64,000 nucleotides of DNA from Flavobacterium swingsii (GCF_900111965.1 NZ_FOJT01000004.1:62001-126000), one strand, 5' to 3'; positions 24,490 through 34,863 are shown, counted from the stretch's first letter. The notes: a model not told the origin generated them from the letters alone. Program-made: numbers and translations.

Positions 24490-24588
24490 GAAGCGAATGA
24501 CTTGCGCATTTTTGCCAACCATATTCCTGCTGTTTGTTCCAATCCACGCAAAAAAGCGTGGGATTTCCACTTCCATCAGGGCTAAAAG
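24490..24588 (-). ncRNA. Conserved-looking structured intergenic element upstream of leuS
   Basis: Read on the minus strand it goes TTAGCCCTGATGGAAGTGG, AAATCC, a CCACGC/GCGTGG hairpin (24544-24549 with 24556-24561), GGATTGGAAC, CAGCAGGAATATGG and GCGCAAGTCATTCGC. This order resembles an element I remember between genes in many flavobacteria (AGCCCTGATGGAAGTGG-AAATCC-hairpin). Whether it is an RNA or a repeat is unknown. The rest of 24373-24660 holds only AT-rich sequence and a CTCTGAGCCTTTGCATCTC tract. Confidence 0.35.
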
Positions 24589-24660
24589 ACAAATCATTTT
24601 TGTATCAGAATTTTACAAAACCTCTGAGCCTTTGCATCTCAGAACCTCAGAACCTTAACG

Positions 24661-27660
24661 ATGAAATACAATCCAAACGAAATCGATGCCAAATGGCAAA
24701 AACACTGGGCAAATAATCAAACATTTGCCGCAAGTAATACGTCAGACAAACCCAAATATTATGTCTTAGATATGTTTCCTTATCCGTCAGGAGCAGGATT
24801 GCACGTTGGGCATCCGTTAGGATATATCGCATCGGATATTGTAGCAAGATTCAAACGCCACAAAGGATTCAACGTTTTGCATCCGCAAGGATATGATTCT
24901 TTCGGACTTCCTGCCGAACAATATGCCATACAAACAGGGCAACATCCAGACAAAACGACTAAAGAAAATATTGCCCGTTACCGTGAGCAATTAGACAAAA
25001 TAGGATTTTCATTCGATTGGAGTCGAGAAGTACGCACTTCAAATGCCGATTATTACAAACACACCCAATGGATTTTTATCCAATTATTCAATTCATGGTA
25101 CAATAAATCGACTGACAAAGCTGAAGATATTTCAACATTAATTTTTACTTTTTCAACACAAGGAAATGCAAATGTAAATGCAGTTTGCGACGATAATATC
25201 GTTCCGTTTTCTGCACAAGATTGGAACAATTTTTCGTCAGACGAACAACAAAAAATACTATTACAATACCGATTAACCTATCTAGCAGAAACCGAAGTAA
25301 ACTGGTGTCCAGGATTGGGAACCGTTTTAGCGAATGACGAAATCGTAAATGGCGTTTCCGAACGTGGCGGACATCCTGTTATTCGTAAGAAAATGACTCA
25401 ATGGAGCATGCGAATCTCTGCTTATGCCGAGCGTTTGCTACAAGGACTAAACGATATCGATTGGAGCGAAAGCATCAAAGAATCGCAACGCAACTGGATT
25501 GGAAAATCAGTAGGAGCGATGGTTTCATTCAATTTGAAAGAACACAAAGAAGTTATCGAAGTTTTCACCACGCGTCCCGATACTATTTTCGGAGTTACGT
25601 TTATGACATTGGCACCAGAACATGAATTGGTGTCAAAAATTACAACTTCAGAACAAAAAGCGGCTGTGGAAGCCTATATCGAAAAAACCGCAAAACGTTC
25701 CGAAAGAGAGCGAATGGCCGATGTAAAAACTATTTCGGGCGTATTTACAGGTGCTTATGCCGAACATCCGTTTACAAAAGAAGCTATCCCAGTTTGGATA
25801 GGCGATTATGTACTGGCAGGTTACGGAACTGGCGCAGTTATGGCGGTTCCTTGTGGTGACGAAAGAGATTATGCTTTTGCCAATTTCTTCAAAGGACAAA
25901 GCGGAATGTCAGAAATTAAAAACATCTTCGAAAATGTAGATATTTCTACGGAAGCCTATGGTTCGAAAGACAATGTAATTATTGCCAATTCGGACTTTCT
26001 GAACGGATTAAATTATAAAGAAGCAACCAAAAAAGTAATTGCAGAATTAGAAATTTTAAACCAAGGACAAGGAAAAACAAATTACCGTTTGCGTGATGCT
26101 GTTTTCTCTCGTCAGCGTTATTGGGGAGAACCATTTCCGGTGTATTACGTGAACGGATTGCCACAAATGATTGATGCCAAACATTTACCAATCGCATTAC
26201 CAGAAGTAGAAAAATATTTGCCGACTGAAGACGGACAACCTCCATTAGGAAACGCAACGGTTTGGGCTTGGAATACCAAAACAAATCAAGTGGTAAATAA
26301 CGATTTGATTGACAATGAAACCATTCACCCATTAGAACTAAACACGATGCCAGGTTGGGCGGGAAGTTCGTGGTATTGGATGCGTTACATGGATGCACAC
26401 AACGAAAACGAATTTGCCAGCAAAGAAGCACTTAAATATTGGGAAAGCGTAGATTTATACATTGGTGGAAGCGAACATGCAACGGGACATTTGTTGTATT
26501 CTCGTTTTTGGAACAAATTTCTAAAAGACAGAGGTTACGCACCAACCGAAGAACCATTCAAAAAATTGATTAATCAAGGGATGATTTTGGGAATGAGTGC
26601 GCTAGTAAAAAAAGTAACTGAAATTTTGATTAGTTGCCCTAAAATTGGTTTACATAATATTTTTAAATTAAGCAATCCAGTTTGTCTTTCAGATGATTAT
26701 TATGTAGTTAATTCAGAAACAGATTATAATCTACGAAAACTATATATCAATTCAATTGATGATGAAAAAACCAAAAAAGTTTTAAATGGAATTGAAATTG
26801 GAGAAATTGAAATTAAGGAAATAACTTCTTCCCCATTACATGTAGATGTTAATTATGTTAATTCATCAGATGAGTTATTAATAGAAGAATTTGAGAAATC
26901 AACCCTTTATAATTCTAATTTTGAGAACACTACGTTTTTTAAAATAAACGAAAAGTTTAAAGTAAATCGAGAAGTCGAAAAAATGTCCAAATCTAAATAT
27001 AATGTAGTTTCGCCAGACGATATTTGTAACGAATACGGAGCAGATACTTTGCGTTTGTACGAAATGTTTCTTGGGCCATTAGAGCAATCAAAACCTTGGA
27101 ATACTGCAGGAATTACAGGTGTTTTCGGATTCCTAAAAAAATTATGGCGTTTGTATTTTGATGATAATGGGCTAATTGTAACCAACAACGAACCATCGAA
27201 AGAAAGTTTGAAATCGTTGCACAAAACCATCAAAAAAGTAACAGAAGACATAGAGAATTTCTCTTTCAACACTTCAGTTTCGCAGTTTATGATTTGTGTA
27301 AACGAATTGGGAGCACAAAACTGTCACGAAAGAGCGATTTTAGAACCATTGGCTATTATATTGTCACCTTATGCACCGCATATTGCCGAAGAATTATGGA
27401 GTCAGTTAGGAAATTCAGAATCTATTGCAACAGTAGCTTTTCCTATTTGCGAGGAGAAATATTTAGTAGAAAGCGACAAGGAATATCCAGTTTCGTTTAA
27501 CGGAAAAATGAAATTTACTATCAATTTGCCATTGGATTTAACACCAGCACAAATCGAAGAAATCATTATGAAAGACGAACGGACCATCAAACAACTCGAC
27601 GGAAACACACCTAAAAAAGTGATTATTGTTCCTGGAAAAGTGATAAACTTGGTTGGATAA
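24661..27660 (+). CDS. leuS: Leucyl-tRNA synthetase
   Basis: 999 residues. It charges tRNA-Leu and edits mischarged products. Class I signatures: HVGH at residues 48-51 after MFPYPSGAGL, and KMSKS at about 773-777. An editing (CP1) domain lies between (TRPDTIFGVTFMTLAPEH, GTGAVMAVPCGDERD) with WAGSSWYWMRYMDAHNE and YIGGSEHATGHLLYSRF after it. The length exceeds the usual ~860. A helical insertion near residues 145-210 and an AT-rich ~110-residue segment before KMSKS (about 645-770) account for it. The first is usual in flavobacterial LeuRS. ATG 24661 directly precedes the conserved KYNPNEIDAKWQ. Confidence 0.96.
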   Translation: MKYNPNEIDAKWQKHWANNQTFAASNTSDKPKYYVLDMFPYPSGAGLHVGHPLGYIASDIVARFKRHKGFNVLHPQGYDSFGLPAEQYAIQTGQHPDKTTKENIARYREQLDKIGFSFDWSREVRTSNADYYKHTQWIFIQLFNSWYNKSTDKAEDISTLIFTFSTQGNANVNAVCDDNIVPFSAQDWNNFSSDEQQKILLQYRLTYLAETEVNWCPGLGTVLANDEIVNGVSERGGHPVIRKKMTQWSMRISAYAERLLQGLNDIDWSESIKESQRNWIGKSVGAMVSFNLKEHKEVIEVFTTRPDTIFGVTFMTLAPEHELVSKITTSEQKAAVEAYIEKTAKRSERERMADVKTISGVFTGAYAEHPFTKEAIPVWIGDYVLAGYGTGAVMAVPCGDERDYAFANFFKGQSGMSEIKNIFENVDISTEAYGSKDNVIIANSDFLNGLNYKEATKKVIAELEILNQGQGKTNYRLRDAVFSRQRYWGEPFPVYYVNGLPQMIDAKHLPIALPEVEKYLPTEDGQPPLGNATVWAWNTKTNQVVNNDLIDNETIHPLELNTMPGWAGSSWYWMRYMDAHNENEFASKEALKYWESVDLYIGGSEHATGHLLYSRFWNKFLKDRGYAPTEEPFKKLINQGMILGMSALVKKVTEILISCPKIGLHNIFKLSNPVCLSDDYYVVNSETDYNLRKLYINSIDDEKTKKVLNGIEIGEIEIKEITSSPLHVDVNYVNSSDELLIEEFEKSTLYNSNFENTTFFKINEKFKVNREVEKMSKSKYNVVSPDDICNEYGADTLRLYEMFLGPLEQSKPWNTAGITGVFGFLKKLWRLYFDDNGLIVTNNEPSKESLKSLHKTIKKVTEDIENFSFNTSVSQFMICVNELGAQNCHERAILEPLAIILSPYAPHIAEELWSQLGNSESIATVAFPICEEKYLVESDKEYPVSFNGKMKFTINLPLDLTPAQIEEIIMKDERTIKQLDGNTPKKVIIVPGKVINLVG

Positions 27661-27754
27661 ATAAAAATAAATGTCAAAATGACATTCAAAAAAATTGGTT
27701 CGTAATTTGATATTATTTACGTAATTTTATAATTCAATCTAAAAAACAAAAAAT

Positions 27755-28438
27755 ATGTATAGTTTATCATCAATGATTTTAATGGGTGCGATTATGCTCG
27801 TAAGTTGGTTAGTAAGTTCACGCCTAAAGAGCAAGTTCGAATACTATTCTAAATTGCATTTGCAAAACGGAATGTCAGGACAAGAAATTGCTGAAAAAAT
27901 GCTTGCAGATAACGGAATTCGTGATGTAAGAGTTATTTCGACACCAGGACAACTAACGGATCATTACAATCCAGCAGATAAAACCGTAAACTTAAGTGAA
28001 GCGGTTTATAACCAACGAAATGCAGCAGCAGCAGCGGTTGCGGCTCACGAATGTGGTCACGCCGTACAACACGCAGTAGGTTACGAATGGCTAACGATGA
28101 GGTCTAAATTAGTTCCTGTCGTAAATATTGCTTCAACTTACATGCAATGGATATTGCTTGCAGGAATCCTAATGGTTAACACTTTTCCATCGTTATTATT
28201 AATAGGAATCGTGATTTTTGCTGCAACAACACTATTTTCAATAGTTACTTTACCAGTAGAATATGACGCAAGTAATCGTGCTTTGGCTTGGCTGAAAAAT
28301 AAAAACATGCTAAATCCAGCAGAATATTCAGGCGCAGAAGATTCACTAAAATGGGCTGCAAGAACTTATGTAGTTGCCGCTTTGGGATCTATTGCAACCT
28401 TATTATATTACGTTTCTATTTATATGAATCGGAGGTAA
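27755..28438 (+). CDS. Membrane-bound zinc metallopeptidase, YugP-like
   Basis: 227 residues. An N-terminal membrane span is followed by a zinc site HECGHAVQH at about residues 98-106 (HExxH). Three C-terminal hydrophobic segments follow (about 122-140, 145-168, 208-225), with EYDASNRALAW between them, a conserved stretch near the third ligand. The family is neutral zinc metallopeptidase_2 (YugP). Substrates are unknown. It stands alone between leuS and a strong terminator. Confidence 0.88.
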   Translation: MYSLSSMILMGAIMLVSWLVSSRLKSKFEYYSKLHLQNGMSGQEIAEKMLADNGIRDVRVISTPGQLTDHYNPADKTVNLSEAVYNQRNAAAAAVAAHECGHAVQHAVGYEWLTMRSKLVPVVNIASTYMQWILLAGILMVNTFPSLLLIGIVIFAATTLFSIVTLPVEYDASNRALAWLKNKNMLNPAEYSGAEDSLKWAARTYVVAALGSIATLLYYVSIYMNRR

Positions 28439-28457
28439 TCGAAGATAATTACATCTT

Positions 28458-28501
28458 AAAATTAAAAAATCCGTTTCGAAAGAAGCGGATTTTTTAATTT
28501 T
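28458..28501. terminator. Bidirectional terminator
   Basis: A perfect 16-bp stem (28458-28473 with 28486-28501), with A-rich and T-rich outer parts on either side. It serves both the peptidase gene and the convergent MFS gene. Confidence 0.85.
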
Positions 28502-28525
28502 AATAAAAGCTAAACTTGAATATAT

Positions 28526-29752
28526 TTAAAGTGAAGTTTGTCGGTTTTTCTTCAAAGATTTATAAACAATTACTAAACTAACCAACATCAAAAATCCGCC
28601 TAAAACAAATGGTGCTCCAGCAAATTGAAATGGTGCCGATTTGTGTGTAAAAAAATAAAAAACACTTGACATCATTGGCGGTCCAATAATTGAAGAGGCA
28701 CTCATTATACTTGTCATCGTGCCCTGAATTTCTCCTTGCTCTGTCGCTGGTACTTGACCTGAAACAACAGATTGCAGTGCTGGTCCAGAAATTCCACCCA
28801 AACAGTATGGAATCAAAAACACGAACATCATCCAACTTTGTGATGCTATTGCAAACAGAAACATGCCCAAACAATACAATGCCATTCCGATAAAAATACT
28901 CTTGCTATTACCTAATTTAGAATTTGTATATTTAATTAATCCGCCTTGTACAATACCTACTAAAAGTCCGACTACTCCAAGTGAAATACCGATCATTTTT
29001 TCGTTCCAACCAAACTTATACATTGTAAAATAACTCCAATTACTCTGAACGGCGTGCGATGCAACATACAAAATAAATGTAGCGGCAATTAATCCAATTA
29101 GATTTGGGTATTTTTTTAAATTCCAAATTGCTCCAATCGGGTTGGCTCTTTTCCAACTAAAATCTCTTCTATTTTCTTTAGATAATGATTCTGGAAGGAT
29201 AAAAAATCCGTACAAAAAGTTAACCATGCACAAAATTGCTGCTGCATAAAATGGAACTCGAGCGCCATATTGTCCGAGAAAACCACCAATTACTGGGCCA
29301 ATGATAAAACCTAATCCAAAGGCTGCTCCAATTAATCCGAAGTTTTTTGCTCGATTTTCGGGTGTACTAACATCGGCAATATAGGCTGATGCTGTCGTGA
29401 TACTTGCTCCTGTGATTCCCGCAATTATTCTACCGATGAAAAGCCACGTTATAGTTGGGGAAAATGCTAAGAGCAAATAATCTAATGAAAAGCCAAATAA
29501 TGAAATCAAAATGATGGGTCTTCTACCATATTTATCACTCAAATTTCCGATTAATGGTGAAAATATAAATTGAGTTATGGCGTAAGCAAAAATCAACCAA
29601 CCTCCGTATTTTGCTGCTTCGCTAATGTCACCGTGAATTAATTCTTGGATTAATTTTGGAATAACAGGGATAATAATTCCTAATCCAATAATGTCAATTA
29701 GCATGGTTATAAAGATAAAACCAATGGCTGGAGATTTTTCGTTTTCTTTCAT
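28526..29752 (-). CDS. MFS transporter of the TetA/TCR type
   Basis: 408 residues, twelve predicted spans. The N-terminal half has [17 protein letters not shown] and the loop motif [17 protein letters not shown] (motif A). [20 protein letters not shown] follows, as in tetracycline/H+ antiporter-type transporters, then [13 protein letters not shown] (motif C of drug antiporters). Family membership points to drug or metabolite export. A tetracycline phenotype cannot be inferred: chromosomal homologues are common in Flavobacteria and usually of unknown substrate. Confidence 0.85.
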   Translation of the reverse strand: MKENEKSPAIGFIFITMLIDIIGLGIIIPVIPKLIQELIHGDISEAAKYGGWLIFAYAITQFIFSPLIGNLSDKYGRRPIILISLFGFSLDYLLLAFSPTITWLFIGRIIAGITGASITTASAYIADVSTPENRAKNFGLIGAAFGLGFIIGPVIGGFLGQYGARVPFYAAAILCMVNFLYGFFILPESLSKENRRDFSWKRANPIGAIWNLKKYPNLIGLIAATFILYVASHAVQSNWSYFTMYKFGWNEKMIGISLGVVGLLVGIVQGGLIKYTNSKLGNSKSIFIGMALYCLGMFLFAIASQSWMMFVFLIPYCLGGISGPALQSVVSGQVPATEQGEIQGTMTSIMSASSIIGPPMMSSVFYFFTHKSAPFQFAGAPFVLGGFLMLVSLVIVYKSLKKNRQTSL

Positions 29753-29777
29753 ATTTGGTAAAAATACAAAAAAATAA

Positions 29778-29812
29778 ATCCCAAATTCTAATTTTAGAAT
29801 TTGGGATTATTT
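29778..29812. terminator. Terminator hairpin between MFS gene and odhB
   Basis: A perfect 13-bp stem ATCCCAAATTCTA (29778-29790) with its complement (29795-29807) and a 4-nt loop. It lies after the odhB stop when read on the minus strand, with A/T-rich flanks. Confidence 0.7.
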
Positions 29813-29831
29813 ATATAAATTTTGAAATTAA

Positions 29832-31046
29832 TTACAATTCCAATGCTTTTTTAGGATTGTTATCTAAAAGTAATTCCATTGGGTTTTCTAAAGCTTCTTT
29901 TACAGCAACTAAGAAACCAACTGACTCACGACCATCAATAATTCGGTGATCATAAGAAAGTGCCACGTACATCATTGGATGAATTTCCACTTGACCATTT
30001 ACAGCAATTGGGCGTTCGATAATATTGTGCATTCCTAAGATTCCTGATTGAGGCGGATTGATAATTGGCGTAGATAACATACTTCCGAAAACACCACCAT
30101 TGGTAATAGTAAATGTTCCTCCAGTCATATCGTCAACGGTAATTTGTCCGTCACGAGCGCGAATTGCTAAACGCTTAATTTCAGCTTCAACACCACGGAA
30201 AGTTAATAATTCTGCATTTCTAACTACAGGAACCATCAGACCTTTTGGTCCAGAAACTGCAATCGAAATATCAGCAAAATCGTAAGCTACTTTATAATCA
30301 CCATCCATCATCGAATTGACATCTGGGAAAAGTTGTAAAGCACGAGTTACCGCTTTAGTAAAGAAAGACATATATCCTAAACCAACACCATTGTGTTTTG
30401 CTTTGAATGCGTCTTTGTATTCATTACGAATATTATTTATAGGTGTCATGTTTACTTCGTTGAACGTAGTTAACATAGCAGTTTCGTTTTTGGCAGCAAC
30501 CAATCTCTCAGCAACTTTACGACGCAACATAGATAATTTTGTACGTTCCGAACCACGTGAACCACCAGTCGGTGTTCCCATAGATGGCACTGCGTTTACA
30601 GCGTCTTCGGTAGTAATTCTTCCGTCTTTTCCTGTTCCAACAACGTCAGATGGTTGTATATTTTTTTCGTCTAATATTTTTCTTGCTGCTGGCGAAGGCG
30701 TTTGTGAAGCATACGTTTTCTCAGCTACTGGAGCAACTTTTGGAGCTTCAGTTTTTACTTCAGCTTTTGGAGCCTCAGCAATAACTGGAGCTGAACCAGA
30801 TGGTTTTGCAGCAGATGTGTCTATCAAACACACAACTGCACCAACCGCAACCGCATCACCTTCTTCAGCTTTTAGCGTAATGATTCCGCTTGCTTCTGCT
30901 GGTAATTCAAGTGTTGCTTTGTCCGAATCAACTTCGGCAATGGCTTGGTCTTTTTCTACATAATCGCCGTCTTTTACTAACCAAGTTGCGATTTCAACTT
31001 CTTTGATTGATTCCCCTGGTGATGGGACTTTCATTTCTAAAATCAT
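29832..31046 (-). CDS. odhB: 2-oxoglutarate dehydrogenase E2 (dihydrolipoyl succinyltransferase)
   Basis: 404 residues. It transfers succinyl groups to CoA in the TCA cycle. The N-terminal lipoyl domain carries the lipoyl-Lys motif [13 protein letters not shown] at about 40-50. An Ala/Pro/Lys linker follows (about 80-115), then a peripheral subunit-binding domain ([29 protein letters not shown]) and the catalytic domain with [15 protein letters not shown] near the C-terminus (His and Asp). It lies 38 bp downstream of odhA in the same direction, so the two form one operon. E3 is not in the window. Confidence 0.95.
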   Translation of the reverse strand: MILEMKVPSPGESIKEVEIATWLVKDGDYVEKDQAIAEVDSDKATLELPAEASGIITLKAEEGDAVAVGAVVCLIDTSAAKPSGSAPVIAEAPKAEVKTEAPKVAPVAEKTYASQTPSPAARKILDEKNIQPSDVVGTGKDGRITTEDAVNAVPSMGTPTGGSRGSERTKLSMLRRKVAERLVAAKNETAMLTTFNEVNMTPINNIRNEYKDAFKAKHNGVGLGYMSFFTKAVTRALQLFPDVNSMMDGDYKVAYDFADISIAVSGPKGLMVPVVRNAELLTFRGVEAEIKRLAIRARDGQITVDDMTGGTFTITNGGVFGSMLSTPIINPPQSGILGMHNIIERPIAVNGQVEIHPMMYVALSYDHRIIDGRESVGFLVAVKEALENPMELLLDNNPKKALEL

Positions 31047-31084
31047 TGTATATTTATTTTAAATGATGAATTTTATATTTTAAA

Positions 31085-33856
31085 CTATTGAAACAAATCT
31101 TTGTCAAAAACCATTCTTATTGCATCAGCATGACGGCGTTTTGCTCTTGTATAACTTCCTGCCGCTGGTGCTGCGTATGCTTTTAGCGATGCCAATCTCC
31201 ATTTTATGAAATCGAAATTCATTAACATAAAGCTATAAGCTCCCATGTTTTTAGGCTCTTCTTGTGCCCAAACATAATCGTCTGCGTTTGGATAACTCGC
31301 CACAATTACTTTTAGTTGCTCGATTGGTAATGGGAACATTTGTTCGATTCTTACCACTGCAACATCGTTTCTTTTTAGGTTTTCTCTTTCGGCAGTAATA
31401 TCGTAATAGAATTTTCCGGTACAGAAAACTAGGGTTTTAACCTCAGCTTTATTTACCGAAACATCATCGATAGTTTCTTGAAACTGACCGTTTGCGATTT
31501 CGTCTTGTGTAGAAACACATCTTGGATCACGAAGTAAACTTTTTGGTGTGAAAACAACTAATGGTTTGCGGTATTTTGTAAGCATTTGTCTTCTCAATAA
31601 ATGGAAGAAATTGGCTGGCGTTGTACAATCGGCAACGACCATATTGTGGCGTGCACAAAGTTGCAAGTAACGTTCCATTCTTCCTGACGAGTGCTCTGCA
31701 CCTTGTCCTTCATATCCGTGAGGTAACAACATTACGATACCGTTTTGGTTGTTCCATTTGTCTTCTCCACAAGAAATATATTGGTCTATCATAATTTGCG
31801 CTCCATTACTGAAATCACCAAATTGCGCTTCCCAAATCGTCAAAGCATTCGGATTTGCTAAGGCATAACCATAATCGAATCCTAAAACTCCGTATTCTGA
31901 AAGGTGTGAATTGAAAATATTGAAATTTCCTTTCTTTCCTTTTATATCATTTATTAAAATTACTTCTTCTTCCGAATCTTCTACTTTTACAACAGCGTGA
32001 CGGTGCGAGAACGTTCCTCTTTCTACATCTTGTCCAGAAATACGAACATCATAACCTTCGGTTAGAAGCGAACCATAAGCCAATGTTTCGGCAGTTCCCC
32101 AATCGATAGTATTGTTGTCGTACATCGTTTTTCTGTCATTGACAATTTTAGAAATTTTATTGATAAATTTCTTGTCCGATGGCAATGTTGAAACCGTTTC
32201 GATTATCGAATCTAAAGTTTTTTTATCGAATTTAGTATCTACTTTTTGAAGCATTACATCATCAGAAACCTGAACAAATCCTTCCCATTCATTTTGCATA
32301 AATGGCGTAATTACTGTTAATGATTTTTTACGAGATGCTTCTAAATTATCATCTAAATCTTGTTTGTATGAAGTTTCTAATTCTTTTACAAAATTACCAT
32401 CGATAATGTTTTGTGCCAATAATTTTTCAGCATAAATATCACGTGGATTCTTGTGTTTTGCAATGATTTTATATAATAATGGTTGCGTAAAACGAGGTTC
32501 GTCACCTTCGTTATGCCCATATTTTCTGTATCCTAATAAATCGATAAATACGTCACGACCAAATTGCATTCTGAAATCTAAAGCAAAAAGCATTGCGTGA
32601 ACAACTGCTTCAGCATCATCGGCGTTTACGTGTAATACTGGCGATAAAGTTACTTTTGCGACATCGGTACAATAAGTTGACGAACGTGCATCGAGATAAT
32701 TAGTTGTAAACCCAACTTGATTATTGATGACAATATGAATCGTTCCGCCGGTTTTGTAACCGTCTAGTTGTGCCATCTGGATAATTTCGTACAAGATTCC
32801 TTGTCCAGCAATTGCAGCATCACCGTGAACGGCAATTGGCAATACTTTCGAGAAATCGTTAGGGAAATATTTGTCTTGTTTGGCACGAGTAATTCCTTCG
32901 ATAACTGCTCCAACGGTTTCAAGATGCGAAGGATTTGGCGCTAAATTGATGTTGATATTCTTTCCAGAACGTGTTTTTCTGTCAGATGTTAAGCCTAAAT
33001 GGTATTTTACATCACCATCAAAATATTCTTGATCGTAATCTTTTCCGTCAAATTCCGAGAAAATATCTTGTGTCGATTTTCTGAAAATATTTGCTAAAAC
33101 ATTCAAACGACCACGATGTGCCATTCCCATCACAAATTTTTCGACACCTTTGTCCGCTGCTGCTTCAATAAGTGCATCTAAACCTGCAATGATGGTTTCT
33201 CCACCTTCTAACGAAAATCGTTTTTGACCTACATATTTAGTATGCAAAAAGTTTTCGAACGAAACCGCTTCGTTTAGTTTTTCGAGGATATTTTTTTTCT
33301 GATTATCATCAAAATTAGGCTGATTGTCGTTTATGTTTAATTTGTTCTGAATCCATTGAATTACTTCTGGATTTCTCATGTACATGTATTCGATACCAAT
33401 ATGTTGGCAGTACACATTTTTGAGATGAACTATTATTTCTTGTAAAGTTGATGGCTGGTGTCCAAGGATTTTTGCTGCGTCGAAAACAGTATTCAAATCG
33501 GCATCAGTCAAACCAAAATCTGATAATTCTAATGTTGGAAAATAATGTCTTCTTTCGCGAACTGGATTGGTTTCGGTAAACAAATGTCCACGAGTTCTAT
33601 AACCATCTATCAGTTTTAAAACATTGAATTCTTTTAGAATTTTGTCCGAAACCTGACCGTTACCAACATTCGCTGTAGCGATATTTGACATCTGATTTAC
33701 AGCGTTTTCTTCGTTGTAAGTTGTCATTCCAAAATCGAAACCTTGAAAGAAACTTCTCCAAGAAGGCTCTACGCTATCTGGGTTTTCAAGATATTGATCG
33801 TATAATTGTGCAAAAAATTCGGTGTGAGCTGCGTTTAAAAATGAAAACCTATCCAT
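31085..33856 (-). CDS. odhA: 2-oxoglutarate dehydrogenase E1
   Basis: 923 residues, the usual E1o length. A thiamine-diphosphate enzyme that decarboxylates 2-oxoglutarate and passes succinyl to lipoyl-E2. Visible: the N-terminal E2-binding helix with YLENPDSVEPSWRSFF, FVMGMAHRGRLNVLANI, HGDAAIAGQGILYE and GGTIHIVINNQVGFTT in the TPP region, ARSSTYCTDVAK, and the pyrimidine-domain loop LLPHGYEGQGAEHSSGR. The start ATG (33854-33856) precedes the conserved DRFSFLN. It is first in the operon with odhB. Confidence 0.96.
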   Translation of the reverse strand: MDRFSFLNAAHTEFFAQLYDQYLENPDSVEPSWRSFFQGFDFGMTTYNEENAVNQMSNIATANVGNGQVSDKILKEFNVLKLIDGYRTRGHLFTETNPVRERRHYFPTLELSDFGLTDADLNTVFDAAKILGHQPSTLQEIIVHLKNVYCQHIGIEYMYMRNPEVIQWIQNKLNINDNQPNFDDNQKKNILEKLNEAVSFENFLHTKYVGQKRFSLEGGETIIAGLDALIEAAADKGVEKFVMGMAHRGRLNVLANIFRKSTQDIFSEFDGKDYDQEYFDGDVKYHLGLTSDRKTRSGKNININLAPNPSHLETVGAVIEGITRAKQDKYFPNDFSKVLPIAVHGDAAIAGQGILYEIIQMAQLDGYKTGGTIHIVINNQVGFTTNYLDARSSTYCTDVAKVTLSPVLHVNADDAEAVVHAMLFALDFRMQFGRDVFIDLLGYRKYGHNEGDEPRFTQPLLYKIIAKHKNPRDIYAEKLLAQNIIDGNFVKELETSYKQDLDDNLEASRKKSLTVITPFMQNEWEGFVQVSDDVMLQKVDTKFDKKTLDSIIETVSTLPSDKKFINKISKIVNDRKTMYDNNTIDWGTAETLAYGSLLTEGYDVRISGQDVERGTFSHRHAVVKVEDSEEEVILINDIKGKKGNFNIFNSHLSEYGVLGFDYGYALANPNALTIWEAQFGDFSNGAQIMIDQYISCGEDKWNNQNGIVMLLPHGYEGQGAEHSSGRMERYLQLCARHNMVVADCTTPANFFHLLRRQMLTKYRKPLVVFTPKSLLRDPRCVSTQDEIANGQFQETIDDVSVNKAEVKTLVFCTGKFYYDITAERENLKRNDVAVVRIEQMFPLPIEQLKVIVASYPNADDYVWAQEEPKNMGAYSFMLMNFDFIKWRLASLKAYAAPAAGSYTRAKRRHADAIRMVFDKDLFQ

Positions 33857-33967
33857 ATTATTTGTTAAATGAACATTATATTAAATATGTTGCAAAAATA
33901 TAACATTTGCAACAAATACATTCTGTTTTTTTATACTTTTATGGTGAATAATTTAGACATTTATATT

Positions 33968-34513
33968 ATGATTTTAAAAAATCTTAAAAAAACACCAAAA
34001 AGTTATTTGTTTTTAGTCTTATTTGCTTTTAGTTTAAGCGGATTTTCTCAGGATTCTACCAGTGTTAAGAAAAAAAGTGAATTTTGGAAAAAAGTGCAAA
34101 TTGGTGGTGGCTTAGGACTTAATGTAGGTGGTGGTTTTACAGATATTGCCATTGCTCCAAGTGCAATTTATAACGTAAATGATTATCTTTCTTTAGGTGT
34201 TGGGTTGCAAGGAAGTTATGTTTCTATAAAAGATAATTATAATTCGTTTATTTATGGCGGAAGCTTAATCGGTTTGGTAAATCCAATACAACAAATTCAG
34301 CTTTCGGTAGAGTTGGAAGAACTTAAAGTAAATACTAGTTTTGACTCTTATTTCCAGATTCCTTCCAGACATTTCTGGAACACAGGATTGTTTCTTGGCG
34401 CAGGATATAGAAGTAATAATGTGACTATTGGCGCGCGTTATAATGTTTTGTATCGTGAAAATGACAATGTGTATAGCAATGCTTTTATGCCATTTATAAG
34501 AGTTTATTTTTAG
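33968..34513 (+). CDS. Outer-membrane beta-barrel-like protein divergent from odhA
   Basis: 181 residues from ATG 33968 (the frame is open further upstream, but the signal peptide begins here: KSYLFLVLFAFSLSGFSQ). The mature part has alternating strands (VQIGGGLGLNVGGGF, YLSLGVGLQGSYV, NTGLFLGAGYRS, VTIGARYNVLYR) and ends in aromatic VYF. This is a small outer-membrane barrel. Homologues next to odhA in Flavobacteria are, as I recall, often labelled alpha-ketoglutarate decarboxylase, which nothing in this sequence supports. Confidence 0.65.
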   Translation: MILKNLKKTPKSYLFLVLFAFSLSGFSQDSTSVKKKSEFWKKVQIGGGLGLNVGGGFTDIAIAPSAIYNVNDYLSLGVGLQGSYVSIKDNYNSFIYGGSLIGLVNPIQQIQLSVELEELKVNTSFDSYFQIPSRHFWNTGLFLGAGYRSNNVTIGARYNVLYRENDNVYSNAFMPFIRVYF

Positions 34514-34863
34514 TATTTGTTCCTAAACCAAACCTTCATCCATTCTCGTTTTAAGATTAAAAATGCTACTTGAGCAGAAAGCTCCGAAATATCCGAACCA
34601 TCAAGTTTTTTTATTTGGTCTTCGGGGACATCAATAATATAGAGTAAATTAAGATATTCGGCAAATTTGTATTGAATTAGTCTGTAAATTTTTTCGTGTA
34701 ACTGAATTTTGAGTTCTTCGGGCGAAGTGCTCATCGGGAAATCTATCGCTTCGTTGGCTAAATTGAAATCTTTGTTAATTTGTTCAATCAATTTTAGATA
34801 TAAATTCTCGCTTGCTGCTTCAGAAAGTAATAAATCGGTCGTATTTGGAGATATAAAATTCAT
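34510..34863 (-). CDS. Small soluble protein, unknown function
   Basis: 117 residues from ATG 34861-34863. Acidic and helical, with no membrane span or signal; sequence features are NEAIDFPMSTSPEELK, EKIYRLIQYKFAEYLNLLYIIDV and LSAQVAFLILKREWMKVWF. The pattern is common in Flavobacteria next to the prenyl synthase gene but has no known function that I recognise. Its stop overlaps the stop of the convergent barrel gene by a few bases. It lies 78 bp downstream of the polyprenyl synthetase. Confidence 0.65.
   Translation of the reverse strand: MNFISPNTTDLLLSEAASENLYLKLIEQINKDFNLANEAIDFPMSTSPEELKIQLHEKIYRLIQYKFAEYLNLLYIIDVPEDQIKKLDGSDISELSAQVAFLILKREWMKVWFRNKY

Noticed and set aside
28526..29752. 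Tetracycline resistance gene
   Set aside because: The protein has TetA-type MFS motifs, but such chromosomal transporters are widespread and no resistance context (regulator, mobile element) is present.
30316..30963. Plus-strand ORF of 215 codons opposite odhB
   Set aside because: Long only because the E2 linker is Ala/Pro-rich on the real strand; it has no domain of its own.
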